Shown here: positions 45,966 to 56,726 of the stretch, piece after piece | Layout: every line of letters starts with the position of its first letter | Numbering within the stretch: the first letter of the stretch is position 1 | Assembly (NCBI GenBank): GCA_023053685.1 | Contig: JALIGW010000003.1 | Coordinates: 44,586,496-44,650,495 of the forward strand | DNA from: Diadophis punctatus similis | Taxonomy: Eukaryota; Chordata; Lepidosauria; Squamata; Dipsadidae | Direction: 5' to 3' | DNA: 64,000 nt | Program-made: the position numbers and the translations under genes | The notes under the pieces: model-generated | Told to the model about the DNA's origin: nothing | The model's database searches: none | Seen by the model: only the letters and a program-made list of their open reading frames with translations

Positions 45966-46668
45966 TACCATTTTTCTCTCTTCAGTTTGCTAAAGTGGAA
46001 TCATCGAAGCAATTGACTGACAGCTGTTTTCTCCTATGACTGGCCAAAGCAAGTTCCTGTGTTGTGATTCTGCATCTTTTCCACTTTTATTGTTTCTGTT
46101 TCATCCAGCCCTGAGAATGATCTTTCCCAGAAATATGGGTGTCTATTATAGTTAAACAGTTGCAAAATGTCATACAGATTATTGGCAACAGAATGTAATT
46201 TCTGGGGAATCCTGGTTTTCCTCTATTTCATTTTAGGTAAATGTTATAAATGTTGTTGCATAACATAGGCTCCAAAGTGGGAAACACGCCAGTTGAAATG
46301 TTAGAAATCAAAGGCTTTTTCACAAGATAAGTAAAAAATGCCTACAGTCAGATGGGGTATTACAGTTCCCTGTGTAGTTCTGTCTCTTTCCTAAATGAAG
46401 AAAAGTGGAAATGATTATATACAATGAAACAACTCATGCATATTTACACAATTGCCAGAATTCAGTGTGTTTCTGCTTCTGCTGCAGAATTTGGATTCCA
46501 CTGATACAGAATCAAAAGATTTCACAAACCCAACTTATAAAAGCCACATAGAAAACACTATATTGAGGGATATGGATATATGTGATTTCTGTAACAGGAC
46601 TATAATGGGCAATGTGTCACAGAATTGAACACTGTAAGAAAAGTGTTATTATAAAACTCTTTAGGATT
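45966..46668. other. Unassigned DNA
   Basis: No gene or repeat recognised. Confidence 0.5.
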
Positions 46669-46780
46669 TTGAGGACCCAGATTGTTGGGGGCAATATGCT
46701 GAATCTGTAAACCGCTTAGAGAGGGCTGTAAAGCACTGTGAAGTGGTATATAAAGTCTAAGTGCTATTGCTATTGCTACT
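46669..46780 (+). mobile_element. Sauria-type SINE, 5'-truncated
   Basis: Starts TGAGGACCCAGATTGTTGGG and ends AAGTCTAAGTGCTATTGC plus a TATTGC repeat. Truncated within a few bases of the start of the 31243 copy. Confidence 0.9.
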
Positions 46781-49700
46781 TTAGGAGAACACTCAGGACA
46801 AAGAGAAACTAAACCTCTAACATCTAAAACATTAGAGACAAAAATATTTCAGTGAGAAATTCTGGGGACAAAGAGGAAGTTTATGTAGGAAGTTTTCAAT
46901 AATGTGGCTTTCAGAAGAACAAGCTAGATGACGTAGGAGAGAATGAAACCACACAATTCTTAGATGACAGATCATCTGCAAATCCAGTCTCAAAACAACA
47001 CTAAATCAGCCCCAAAGCCATTGGTTGGTTATAAATCTTTAGAGCAAGGTTTTCTTTGCATATTAGCATCAGAATGCTTTGCATTCATATATCAGGCTGC
47101 TGCCTGTATTGTATCGATATAGCTTTACAAGTCCATGTTTATTCAGGTCTTGGGTGCATTTTCAAGATATGACATTTTTCTTTTGAACCTCCTAGTTAGT
47201 TAGTATTTAAGATCTAATTTGCCTTCCCCTCTGCCTTACCACAATATCCAAATTGGCCTTAAAATGGTTAGGTGAGGCAAAAGTCCCTGTAACCCTGAAA
47301 ACATTTGACCTCGTTGTCAATCCATGCTAGCTTCTGATAATCACAGAAAGATCTCCAAGGTCCTTATAGATTGATCACTCTCTGGATTATGATTTATCGT
47401 TCATGGAATGCAACTGAATTGAACTTGCTACAGTTCCAAAGTGGAATAGTAAAGATCTTCAAAGGGATGCTTCACTTTCTTGAAGATGCAACTTCACAAA
47501 GCTGCTCCCTGTTTCAGATTGTCTAGGCAAAATTTCAAGTTTCTTTAGGAACTTGATGAATTGTGGTAGAGCAAGGTGTTTCACAAGGTAAAATGCCTCA
47601 CTGAGGGTAGATTGTCCGCAGTCTACACATCGCTATTCGAAACATTTTTTGCCAAACCAGAGCTTTGCTAAGAAATTATGTTTCTTCTCTTTCAAACAAA
47701 GTAGGTTGTAATATTTATTTCTTTGTTTTGGCATCTGCAGGCTCAATACACTGAAAAAGCTTAGTGGACTCTACAATTGGCTAGTACTGGGTTGGCCTAA
47801 TGAAAAGGAAGATAGGGCTCCTGTGCCATTAAGAAGACATTTTAAGCAATTCCAGTAATTGTTTGTTTTCTGTCTTCTTTTGCATTTGTTCATACTACCC
47901 AATGGGTCTTTCTTCCCATATGCCCTGCCTGGCAACTGTTTTTACCTCTTCCATATCTTCATTGCCTTCATCTCAGCCCAGCCCATATCTGAGGCAGTTT
48001 AAAGCTTCACCTGTTCCAGTGTTAAAGTTAATTTTTTGCCATGGATGTGATCCATCCAGCATGATTCATCAGTTAAGTGCTCAGTGATAGTTGGGGATTG
48101 GATCCTGCCCAGATTTTATTGGCCACTTTACCATAGGCATGCTGGATACTGTTCTCCAGGGCCATTTTGGCTTGGGTTGCAAGAGAGACATGATATTTGG
48201 CTTCTTAAAAAGCCTTATCTATATAATTCCTAATCAGCATTTTCCATAACACTTAACAGGTCTTAAACATGGCTTTATCTTCTGTAAGAGCATAATCCAG
48301 TGCTAGGAAAGACAACGGCATTCTATTAGTGATGTGCATTATTGTTTTTAAAAAGTTTCTACAGTATTGATAAGAAGTTTCAGATAGCCATATTGTTTTA
48401 CCTTGTTAAAAAAAACTCTGAAAGCAATGTACATGTGTTCAGAAATAACCTGGTTGATGAGTTATAATACAGATGTGAAGAGTGAAGAGCATCAACATTG
48501 TTCTTTACTACATCACCCAGTTCTCTCCACTTGCCACCTGTTAGTAAGACAACAGGTGGCTAAACCCACCATTCTAGGCATCAGTCTAAACTCACCCCAC
48601 CCCCCATTAGAGTGATTGGTGGTTGTGTCCTCCCAACCAAAGGTGAGGTTGGTCAGAGAGGAAATTCATCAACCTGGTCCTTTAATTTGGCCTGGAAGAG
48701 GGACTGACAATGGGGACAACACAATACATGCTGTATTTTTCTGCTGTTCAAGGCTAATTGAGTCAGATTCAATTTGACCATGAGGAAGAGCTTATATCAA
48801 GCCATTTCAGAGCAGGATCAGTGCTGAAGGAGCATCAATCATAGTCTTTTCATTTGTAAAATGTGCATCCATTCACTTTCCTCCAAACTTGGGAGACAAC
48901 TAAGCTTTCATGTTTTTTTTTCTTCCAGCAATGCTTTATTCTTTTGATATTGTCTGTATATATAAAGTGATCCAGAATAGATCCCGATTGCATTCTCACT
49001 TTGCCTCCTTCCTTGACTATGGCCTTATTCCCCCATCATTGCTTATCTAAGCCAGAGTTTGGGTTGCTAGCCATTTGCTTTCCCTTCTCCAATACAACCC
49101 ATTTGGTGGCAACCACTTAGTAGTCCATCCATGTTCAAGCCATGCAGTGAGGTTTTTCACCTTAAGGCCTTGTTTAAACAGAGAGCGGTTCATTATCTCT
49201 GTTCCCACTCTAAAAATAAACAAGGGAGCAACTGTAATGCTGAAGCAGCCCCTTAAAAGGCCATTTTGTGGGATGGCTGGAATTCTTTCTCCTGCAACAT
49301 TTTGCTGGGTTGTTTTTTTTTGTTTTTTTGAAGGAGGGGATCAAAGCCAAGAGGCAACTACCTGCCACTGTCAGTGAATGGAAATTAGTGTGATAAACTG
49401 GGTCTGGGCTGTGTCTCTCTTCTGAAACAGAAGTGCTGATCTCAGACAGGAGGTAAAGTTTCCCTGATCTGACATTTGCTGTCTATTCCTACATGAGATT
49501 TAAACTTCAGAGAGAAGGCACTGCTAAGGCACACTCCCTCTGTGTATTCTTCCTTTTCATCCCAACCCTAACCCCATGACTGGGGTTCATCCACATGACC
49601 TCATTTTTCACAAATGTTAAAGCAGTTGGCTTTCAGTCAGGAACAGCTGAAGAGCCATTTTCCTCCTTTTTTATATCCAAACAGGTTCAAGGGCATGCAA

Positions 49701-49909
49701 TGAAAATTGACCCAGCTCCATCTGAGAGGGGAGGACACGGCCTGCGTACTTCTGTTGAAGACAATCACGCTGAGCACCCAGGCTCTAAAAAGACACCTAG
49801 GCCTCATGTATTCAGCAGGAAAGTAATCTATCAAATCCTGTGTTCCTTTGATGTTAGCCACTTTTGAATTGCCAACCCCTTTTGCAGCTGATTTCCTTGG
49901 TAAAAGGAC
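46781..49909. other. Unassigned DNA, the longest repeat-poor stretch in the middle of the window
   Basis: No transposon, microsatellite or gene recognised over 3.1 kb. Frames of up to 100 codons (49075-49377) have no domain. If a conserved regulatory element or unrecognised exon exists in this window, this stretch and 60831-64000 are the likely places. Confidence 0.45.
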
Positions 49910-49917
49910 ATATTATC

Positions 49918-50455
49918 CAGGGGCGGGTTCCTAATTTTTTTACTACCACTCTGTGGGTATGGCTTGCCAGCCATGTGACCGGGTGTGCGTGGCTTGCCGG
50001 CCATGTTACCGGGTGGGCGTGGCTTCTTGGACTGCTGAAGGGAGGGGAACTGAGATAGGTCCTGCCGCCCATTCCCCCTCCCCTCAGCAGCTCGAGAAGC
50101 CTCAAACATGTGAAAATGCCTAAGATCATCACCGCGCGTTCGTAGCTTCTCGGACTGCTGAAGGGAGGGGAATGGAGATAGCTCCTGCCGCCTGTTCTTT
50201 CAGCGTCTCACGCGCTCCCTCAGCCATCCTCCCCTGCTTCGACTCACTGTGGGGTAGGAAGGCAGCGCATGCGCAGTGTCGGAAGCTTGGCTTCTGGGCA
50301 TGCGCAGAAGAAAATTTTAAAAAAATTAAAAAAAATGTTTTTTAAAAAATGGCGGCGCCCAGACACCGGCAACCGACTGCACCGGTACTGTGACGTCACC
50401 AGCAGGCCGCTACCGGTGCTATAGAGTGGACCGCACCAGTAGGAACCCACCACTG
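49918..50455. mobile_element. hAT-like element, 538 bp
   Basis: Ends are CAGGGGCGGGTTCC and GGAACCCACCACTG, with a perfect duplication ATATTATC (49910-49917 and 50456-50463). Same family as 23699 and 30713; contains AGCGCATGCGCA (50264-50275) and AAAATGGCGGCGCCC. Confidence 0.93.
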
Positions 50456-50463
50456 ATATTATC

Positions 50464-51246
50464 CCATCCTCTAATTCCAGATTCCTGATTTACAGGGATG
50501 TTTTCCTGTGTAAATAATACATACAGAATCACTGAGCAAATTGTCCTTTTTTCAAAAATGGTCCCTTCAGTAGAGTTAGTATATACATGTAAAAACTCAG
50601 CAGGCTTGCCGGCACACCTTTTAACTTGCAACAATATATTATTGCAATTTTATGGAACATCTGGATGCTATGTTAACTTATTAATTCTCATGCCATCTTT
50701 TAACATCCTTTCATCAGTTTTCCTCTTCTTAATGTGGACAATCTGTTTATGCAGAAAGATGATTGCCAGCAAAGAAACACCGTTTGCTAAAGGTGGTAAT
50801 GTTCCATAGCACTTTATTTTTGCATGTGTTGGTAGCTCTGGCATCAACTGTGATGATTATCACCTTCCTCCCACTTTGATAGCAGTTAGGAATTATATGA
50901 GTTTATTCCAGCACCTTCGCAAGGCACCTAGTTGGAAAAGACTGAATGAGATGCTTGACAAAATATGATTAATTCTATTGAGTTTCATTAAGGTAGCCAC
51001 TTGCAAAAAATCAACCAGTAGGGATTTTTCTCACTATAAAAATGCAGTGATACAGAATGTAGTTGTGAAATGTTTATCTCTTGTATAAGGGTATGTGAAT
51101 ACATCCAGAAAAAAAAGCTATTAATAGCTTTTACGTTAGGATTCAGGATCAAGTCCAGGTTTGGGAAAACAATTAATAAAGATACCCTCTATCTGATTTC
51201 AATATTCCCCGTGGGGTAGCAGAAATGGGTAGCAATAGCTCTATAT
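50464..51246. other. Unassigned DNA
   Basis: No gene or repeat recognised. Confidence 0.5.
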
Positions 51247-51400
51247 TTAGAATAGAACAGAATTTATTTTTTAATTGGCCAAATGTGATTGGACACACAA
51301 GGAATTTGTCTTGCTGCATATGCTCTCAGTGTACATAAAAGAAAAGATATGATAGATTTAGTGACAAGAAAGATAGATTTAGTGACAGGAAGTAGGTTCT
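51247..51400 (-). mobile_element. CR1-like LINE 3' end, short
   Basis: AGAATAGAACAGAATTTATT, then TTGGCCAAATGTGATTGG, ACACACAAGGAATTTGTC and TGTACATAAAAGAAAAGATA match 45430-45530. Confidence 0.85.
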
Positions 51401-51476
51401 AAAACCTAGTATTGGAATTTTTTACTATGCTTCCATTGTAACATTATTCTAAGGCATAGGGAAATGAAATGAAAAG

Positions 51477-51735
51477 AGCCAAGGTGGCGCAGCGGTTAGA
51501 GGCAGTACTGCAAGTCACTTTAGCTGACTGTGATACGCAGGTCAGCGGTTCAAATCTCACCGGCTCAAGGTTGATTCAGCCTTCCATCCTTCCGAGGTAG
51601 GTAAAATGAGGACCCAGATTGTTGGGCAATATTGCTTACTGGTTTATTGCTTACTGGTGTAAACCGCTTAGAGAGTGCTTGCACTGTGAGGCGGTATATA
51701 AATCTCACAAAATAAATAAATAAAATAAATAAATG
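51477..51735 (+). mobile_element. Sauria-type SINE, full length
   Basis: The tRNA-like head AGGTGGCGCAGCGGTTAGAG carries box A (about 51485-51495) and box B GGTTCAAATCT (51547-51557). The body has CCTTCCATCCTTCCGAGG and GGACCCAGATTGTTGGG, and the BovB-like 3' part GTAAACCGCTTAGAGAG and GGTATATAAATC, ending in an AAATAAAT tail. A short local duplication (TTGCTTACTGGT) is present near 51634-51658. Confidence 0.92.
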
Positions 51736-52558
51736 ATGGCCATATGACAAAGGGTGACAGGACATGGATTAATGTAAAACAGTGGACATTAAAGTCTTTA
51801 AGACCCCAGCAGCTACTTAATTTATGCTATTCTAGCTCAAAGCAATGCCAAGATTAGTGTGCACAGACTGTCAGAATGGAGAAAAGATTATTTGTTTTAG
51901 TGATCTCATTTCATGTTGCATTAAATCCTTGAGTAAGGAGAGAATTGCTCTGTTCCCTATGAGTTCAGAGGAAATCTGGTTAAGGTAGTGCAAGAATCAA
52001 ATATCTGTTTTGCTATGTATCCATTTTTGCGACATATTTCCTACAAAGCTCTGACTCCCAAGGAGAGTGGAAAAAGAACAACTAGGTATGAAACAGCTGG
52101 TATTATTTCCAAAATATTAGCTTATAACTCAGGAAACAACCTTGTACTTGATTGACAACCTATTGATCAATTTTACACTTTAAGACATCTTTTTCTATCA
52201 TAGTGTCTTAAACATATTTGAATACTTCAGTTCACACATAATATTAAATCGTAATAGGTGGGTTCAGAGTTGTTGAGAAAGTCAATAGATCATAGCCTTA
52301 TGTGGAGCATAAGCATATCAGGGCAACTCTAAAACTAAAAAAAAAAAAAGAAGAAAAGAAAAAAAAAGAAAAGGAAGTTAAATGTAGCCTCAAACAGACC
52401 TAATCTAGTGATCAGCTAAATTTCCCCAGGTCATGAAATCTATTAGCTTAGAGTTAAACGTGATTTCTGATACCTCAAGAAAATCAAGAAGCGTTCTGGA
52501 GAGGTCCTTTGAATATTCTGTTTCAGTTATCATTTTTTAAACTACCTATACATATACA
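51736..52558. other. Unassigned DNA
   Basis: No gene recognised; an A-rich simple stretch lies at about 52336-52376. Confidence 0.5.
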
Positions 52559-52562
52559 TTAA

Positions 52563-53351
52563 GGTGACCAGACATCCCGCTTTTGGCGGGACAGACACGC
52601 TTTTCAAGTGTCCCGCGTCCTGCATTCTTTTCAAAAAGTCATGCTTTTTTGGAAAGAATGCCGAAACAGCGGGACGTCTGGTCACCTTAGAAGGGGAAGC
52701 ACAAAAGAGAGGTACTACCTGCAAAGCGGAATTTCAGCGAGCCGGCTGCCTGCTGGGGAGAGGGGGCTCCTCCTCTCCTTCCCCCGCCCCATCCCTAGCC
52801 CCGCCCTCGGAGGCGCCACTGCTGTTGGGATGCGGGTGGAGGGGTGAGGGACGAGGAGCCGTCGCCGCTGCCATCGTCTCAGAAAAAGAGCGGCGGTTTG
52901 AGCTCACGAGTGGCCCCTCCGGTGGCGCAAACAGCCCTTCCTCGTCCCCCTCCCCTTGCTTCCCCCCGTTGCCTCGCTGCCGCTGTTGCCCTGGAGCCGG
53001 GCGGGCAACCGGGAGACCGCGGCGCTTGGATGCCTGGAGCTCACACAGAGACCAACCCCGGGCCCGCCATGGGCTGCTGCGGGAGTGCCGCCTCGCAGGT
53101 AAGCTGCCGGCTGCCTCCTTTCCCCGCCTCCCACTCGTCGCTTGCCAGCCCAAGCCACTGCCGGCTCCCGAAGGGGAGGCGGGAGGCGAGGAAAGGCCTC
53201 CCACCTCCCCCCCCACCTGGACGCCGACATTTGCATTGTTTTGCCCTCTGCGCATGCGCAGCGTTCTGTGCATGTGCAGAGGGCAAAACTCAAATGGCGG
53301 CGCCCAGGCGGGCCCGCCCCCCGTCCCGCTTAAAAAAAAAATCTGGTCACT
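52563..53351. mobile_element. TTAA-flanked element with CpG-rich cargo
   Basis: It is bounded by TTAA (52559-52562 and 53352-53355) with inverted ends GGTGACCAGA and TCTGGTCACT. A second inverted copy, GCGGGACGTCTGGTCACC, closes at about 52685, so 52563-52689 is itself a small hairpin. The next ~600 bp are extremely GC- and CpG-rich, unlike the AT-rich flanks. Near the right end is the same hairpin module found in hAT-like elements (53219-53310). TTAA flanks fit the piggyBac superfamily, but the ends are short and the assignment is tentative. Confidence 0.62.
53069..53098 (+). pseudogene. Possible captured first exon: ATG to splice donor
   Basis: Inside the CpG-rich cargo, GCCCGCCATGG forms a near-ideal start context. 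The frame reads MGCCGSAASQ and ends exactly at CAG|GTAAGC, a consensus splice donor (GT at 53099-53100). An N-terminal MGCC is typical of proteins myristoylated and palmitoylated at the membrane, but ten residues cannot identify the gene. Upstream 52740-53060 is CpG-island-like. It could be a captured promoter plus exon 1, or a true host promoter in which transposon ends lie by chance. Confidence 0.45.
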
Positions 53352-53487
53352 TTAATATACATACATATATTATACAAGGGAAGGGGCCCCAGAAATGGGT
53401 GGTTCTCCCCCGCACCCCGTTCTCTTTGTTGGTGTGACCCAAATCACAGATTTTTTTCCATGTTTTTTCCAGTGGCAGGGGGAGGAG

Positions 53488-53640
53488 CAGGGGTGGCTTC
53501 TAACTTACCTCACCGCCGGTTTGCCTTCTCCTGTGCCGCGTGGCTGCGTGCGCATTGCATGCCACGTGGCTGTGCCGCGCGGGTGCACACATGCGCACTG
53601 CCGAAAACTCCACTTCTGCGCATGCAGAAACCAGGGAGTA
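53488..53640. mobile_element. hAT-like element, left-end fragment
   Basis: CAGGGGTGGCTTCTAACTTA, ACCGCCGGTTTGCC and CACTTCTGCGCATGCAG match the left half of the 5548 family. The right end is missing. Confidence 0.75.
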
Positions 53641-54904
53641 GGGAAGCAACCTGTCAGTCTCCTTTGAAAAGTGACATGGCCATTTGATGACTGATTTTAA
53701 GTAACCCAATACTAGAGCTTCTGGCATGCAAAAAGGAGTGGTTTGACTGAGAGATGCTTGTGTCTTGTCATGCCAGCATGGCCTCTGATCAGCCCTGTGC
53801 AAATCAGATGCTCTGGATTTCTTATTTCCCTCTTTATTTATACAGTCAGGTTGATTGATTGGGTTTTTGAGTGGTCTCTGGTACAATTCGCTTTATGACT
53901 TGTTGTGTTGTACAATAATATTGCTATAGTAATATTTTTGTCTAATTGTGTGCTACCCTATGTTGAGAGGGCACCTGTATAAATTGATTAAGCAGATAAG
54001 CAAAGGACCCCATTGGCAGGAAAGGACAGATTGATTCTCTTGCTTTTCCCCCTTCCCTTGGAACCTGAGTGACATTGGGCTAGTCACTCTCTCTCTCAGG
54101 TCTAAGAATATGTAGCATGTTTTATAACAACGATAGAGAGTTGCCGAGACTCTGGCTACGAGGGTGCAGTGCAGTCTGTGTGCTTCTCTTAAAGTTAAGT
54201 TGGATACAACTGAAACTTCTACACGGTGCTTGCAGTCACCACTGGTAAGGTGGTGTGTATGTATCCTAGCACTGCACTTGACACACATGCCTGAGTTTTG
54301 TGAATGGCCTGAATCTAGCAAGACTGGTGCTCATTAAGGCAGACCCTGGCAACAACTCCACATGAGAGCTAGTCCTTTCTGAATGAATCCTCCTTCTGAC
54401 AATTATAGTGCTCTCTTTACCAATTGAATGGGCCAAGCCCAGGGACTCAGCAGGCTCATTATGTATTTCTATTTTTAAAAAATAAGTGGACAACAGGAAA
54501 GACATAGAGAAGCATCTAGGAAATATGGTCGGCCTTGCACAATTGAAGGGAGTAAATTCTGGAATTAAGCCAAAGGATATTGAATGAAATCCTAGCTAAA
54601 GGCTTGATTGTCAGTGATAGGCCGTTACTATGACTAAATGCATGAGACAAAACAAAGTAGCTGCTTCCGTTGGGAATTTTCCCAATGCACTGTAATAAAG
54701 CATGGCTTGGATTGCTTTACAGATTCGGGGGGAGGGTGAAGTGAAATATTCACTTGACTAATGTAATATCTTTGGATAAAACTATTGATGCCCCAGGCAT
54801 AAACGAACTGAAATATGTTGGGGTTGTTTTTTTTTTGAAGAATGTTGAGGCTACCTAGTGTAAATTAAACCACAACGCTGGTTTGGAACATCACTGACCC
54901 ACAG
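53641..54904. other. Unassigned DNA
   Basis: No gene recognised. A short stretch near 54060-54130 (GTGACATTGGGCTAGTCACT) may be a tRNA-SINE relic. Confidence 0.45.
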
Positions 54905-55600
54905 ACCAATGGTGTTGTATTTTGTGCTCTCAAGTCAGCATTGACTCTTAATGAACACATAGATTTTCTCCACAGCAATCTGCCCCTACTCTGATCCTTC
55001 AAGCCTTCCAATGGTGCACCTATCACCACTATAAATGAGTCCTACCATCTTGCTGCTAGTCTTCTTTTTCCTTCCACCTTTTTCAGCCTTCTCCAGCAAC
55101 TTAGAGGGAGATCTTTGCATAATGCATCAAAAGTAGGGTATTTTGAGCCTGATCACTTGCACATCAAGTCAGAACTCTGGATTGATTTTAATTCATGGAT
55201 CCATTTGTTTCCTTAAATGTCTGCGGTATTTTAGGGAGTCTTCTCCTACACCAAAGCTCAAAGGTGCCAATGGTCCTGGTTCTTCAAAGTCCAACTTTTG
55301 CTTCCATAAAGTGTCACATAGAATACCATTACCTACACTATTCTGATCTTTGTAGGCATAGACACATCACAGTATTTGAATACCTTTTCCAAGACCTTCA
55401 TAGCTACTCTACCAAGTGCAAGTCTGCAGCAATTTTTTTGACTGCTTATTCTTTTTCTACTGATGGTTGATACTAAAAAGTAGAAGCTCCCCACCAATTC
55501 AGCAACTTTGGTGTTATTTCTGAGGCTGGTTGTTGCTGTCACTAGCTTGGTCTTCTTTATATTTAACCTGAGTCCAATTTTTTTTTCATTGTGTTCCTTG
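54905..55600 (-). pseudogene. BovB (RTE) LINE fragment
   Basis: The minus strand reads KKTKLVTATTSLRNNTKVAE, LVGSFYFLVSTISRKRISSQ and RLALGRVAMKVLEKVFKYCD, then VSMPTKIRIV. That is the stretch just downstream of the catalytic box in BovB-type reverse transcriptase (KTK...LGS.I...RRLALGRAAM...PTKIRIV in the family). Beyond 55330 the frame is broken. The remaining 400 bp to 54905 carry decayed 3' sequence, including AGAGTCAATGCTGACTTGAG, a BovB-like 3' end. BovB is known to be abundant in squamates. Confidence 0.8.
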
Positions 55601-55760
55601 ACTTTTAGCTATACAATTTGGGATGAACACTCTTTGAATGGTGTGGAGTAGGAATGGATTTCCAGAGGGGGGGAAATGCAGAGTACAGGAACCAGGAGCA
55701 CTACTCAGATGACCCTGAGGACACAGATAAACCTCCAAGTGCTTGAACAACCCTCTAAAA

Positions 55761-56229
55761 CAGTGGTTCCCAACCTTCCTAATGCCGCGACCCATGCCTC
55801 GCACCCGCACCCCCACTGCGACCCACCCCGCCACCATCATTTGGGTTCTTTTACCCTCTGCACATGCGCAAAGCATTCTGCGCATGCGCAGAGGGAAAAG
55901 AACCCAAATGGCGGCGTCCGGGTGAAGTCTCCAGATCCGGGCGAGGTCTCCGCTCACTTCGCATGTTGCCTCTGGGAGCTTTTTGAGCCCCGTCGCGAAA
56001 GGCGTGCACGACTTCAGCGGGGCCGGGACAGGCGGCTGCCCGGAGAGAGCCATCCCCTTCGCAGAGTCTCTCCAGTCTACCTGTAGCATTCAGGGTGGGG
56101 GCGCGGGTTGTGGGGTGCGATATGGCCAGGCTTGTGGCAGTGGGGGGGAGCTGAGGATGCTGGGGCGACCCCTGGGAAATGGTCGTTCGACCCCCAAAGG
56201 GGTCACGACCCCCAGGTTGGGAACCGCTG
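55761..56229. mobile_element. hAT-like element, 469 bp, with GC-rich cargo
   Basis: Ends are CAGTGGTTCCCAACC and GTTGGGAACCGCTG, with a perfect duplication CTCTAAAA (55753-55760 and 56230-56237). It shares termini with 24596-24819. The left third holds the shared hairpin module with TGCGCATGCGCA (55879-55890) and AAATGGCGGCG. The rest is CpG-rich and contains a possible captured exon on the minus strand. Confidence 0.93.
55958..56053 (-). pseudogene. Possible captured first exon, minus strand: ATG to splice donor
   Basis: On the minus strand, GGGATGG gives a good start context (ATG at 56051-56053). The frame stays open for exactly 32 codons, beginning MALSGQPPVPAPLKSCTPF and ending KKLPEATCE, where GTGAGC (55952-55957) forms a plausible splice donor. 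The frame also runs on past the donor, so the boundary is inferred from the donor alone. I do not recognise the parent gene. It lies wholly within hAT-like ends. Confidence 0.42.
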
Positions 56230-56395
56230 CTCTAAAAGGATGCAAATGACCAGCTGTCTGCAAGGAATATAAATCCTTCCATTCCCCACTGAAGAAGAGC
56301 TGAAGAAGCTTCTTGGGTGAGAAGTGAAAAGTCTTCAAAGAAAAAACAAAGTCCAGTCCACTCCTGAAATATGCATCTTTGGGACATACTTGGAG

Positions 56396-56718
56396 CAGGA
56401 GTGGGTTCCACTTACCTTCGCCACCGGTTTGCATCGCAACGTTTCGCACACGTCCCCTCGCGCGATTTGGCTTCCGCACATGCTCAGAAGCAGGAATTAC
56501 CCGAAACACAGCTGAGGAGCTCATCAGCTGTGCTTTGGGCGAAGAAATAAAGGTCAAAATTCACCCGCGGGCGGGAGAGCCCTTTTTCAAGCTGCGGAAG
56601 GGAAAAATTCAGGGGGGGAAAGATGGCGGTGCGCACGGAACAGCACCCACGGTGACATCACCAGCAGATCGCTACCAGTTCGGGCGATCTGGTCCGAACT
56701 GGGAGGAATCCATCCCTG
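56396..56718. mobile_element. hAT-like non-autonomous element, 323 bp
   Basis: Ends are CAGGAGTGGGTTCC and GGAATCCATCCCTG, with a perfect duplication ACTTGGAG (56388-56395 and 56719-56726). It is a full-length relative of 11524-11854. AAGATGGCGG is at 56620-56629. Confidence 0.92.
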
Positions 56719-56726
56719 ACTTGGAG

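Noticed and set aside
52564..53355. 263-codon open frame across the CpG-rich element
   Set aside because: It runs through both transposon ends and the shared hairpin; several frames on both strands are equally open because stop codons are rare in GC-rich DNA.
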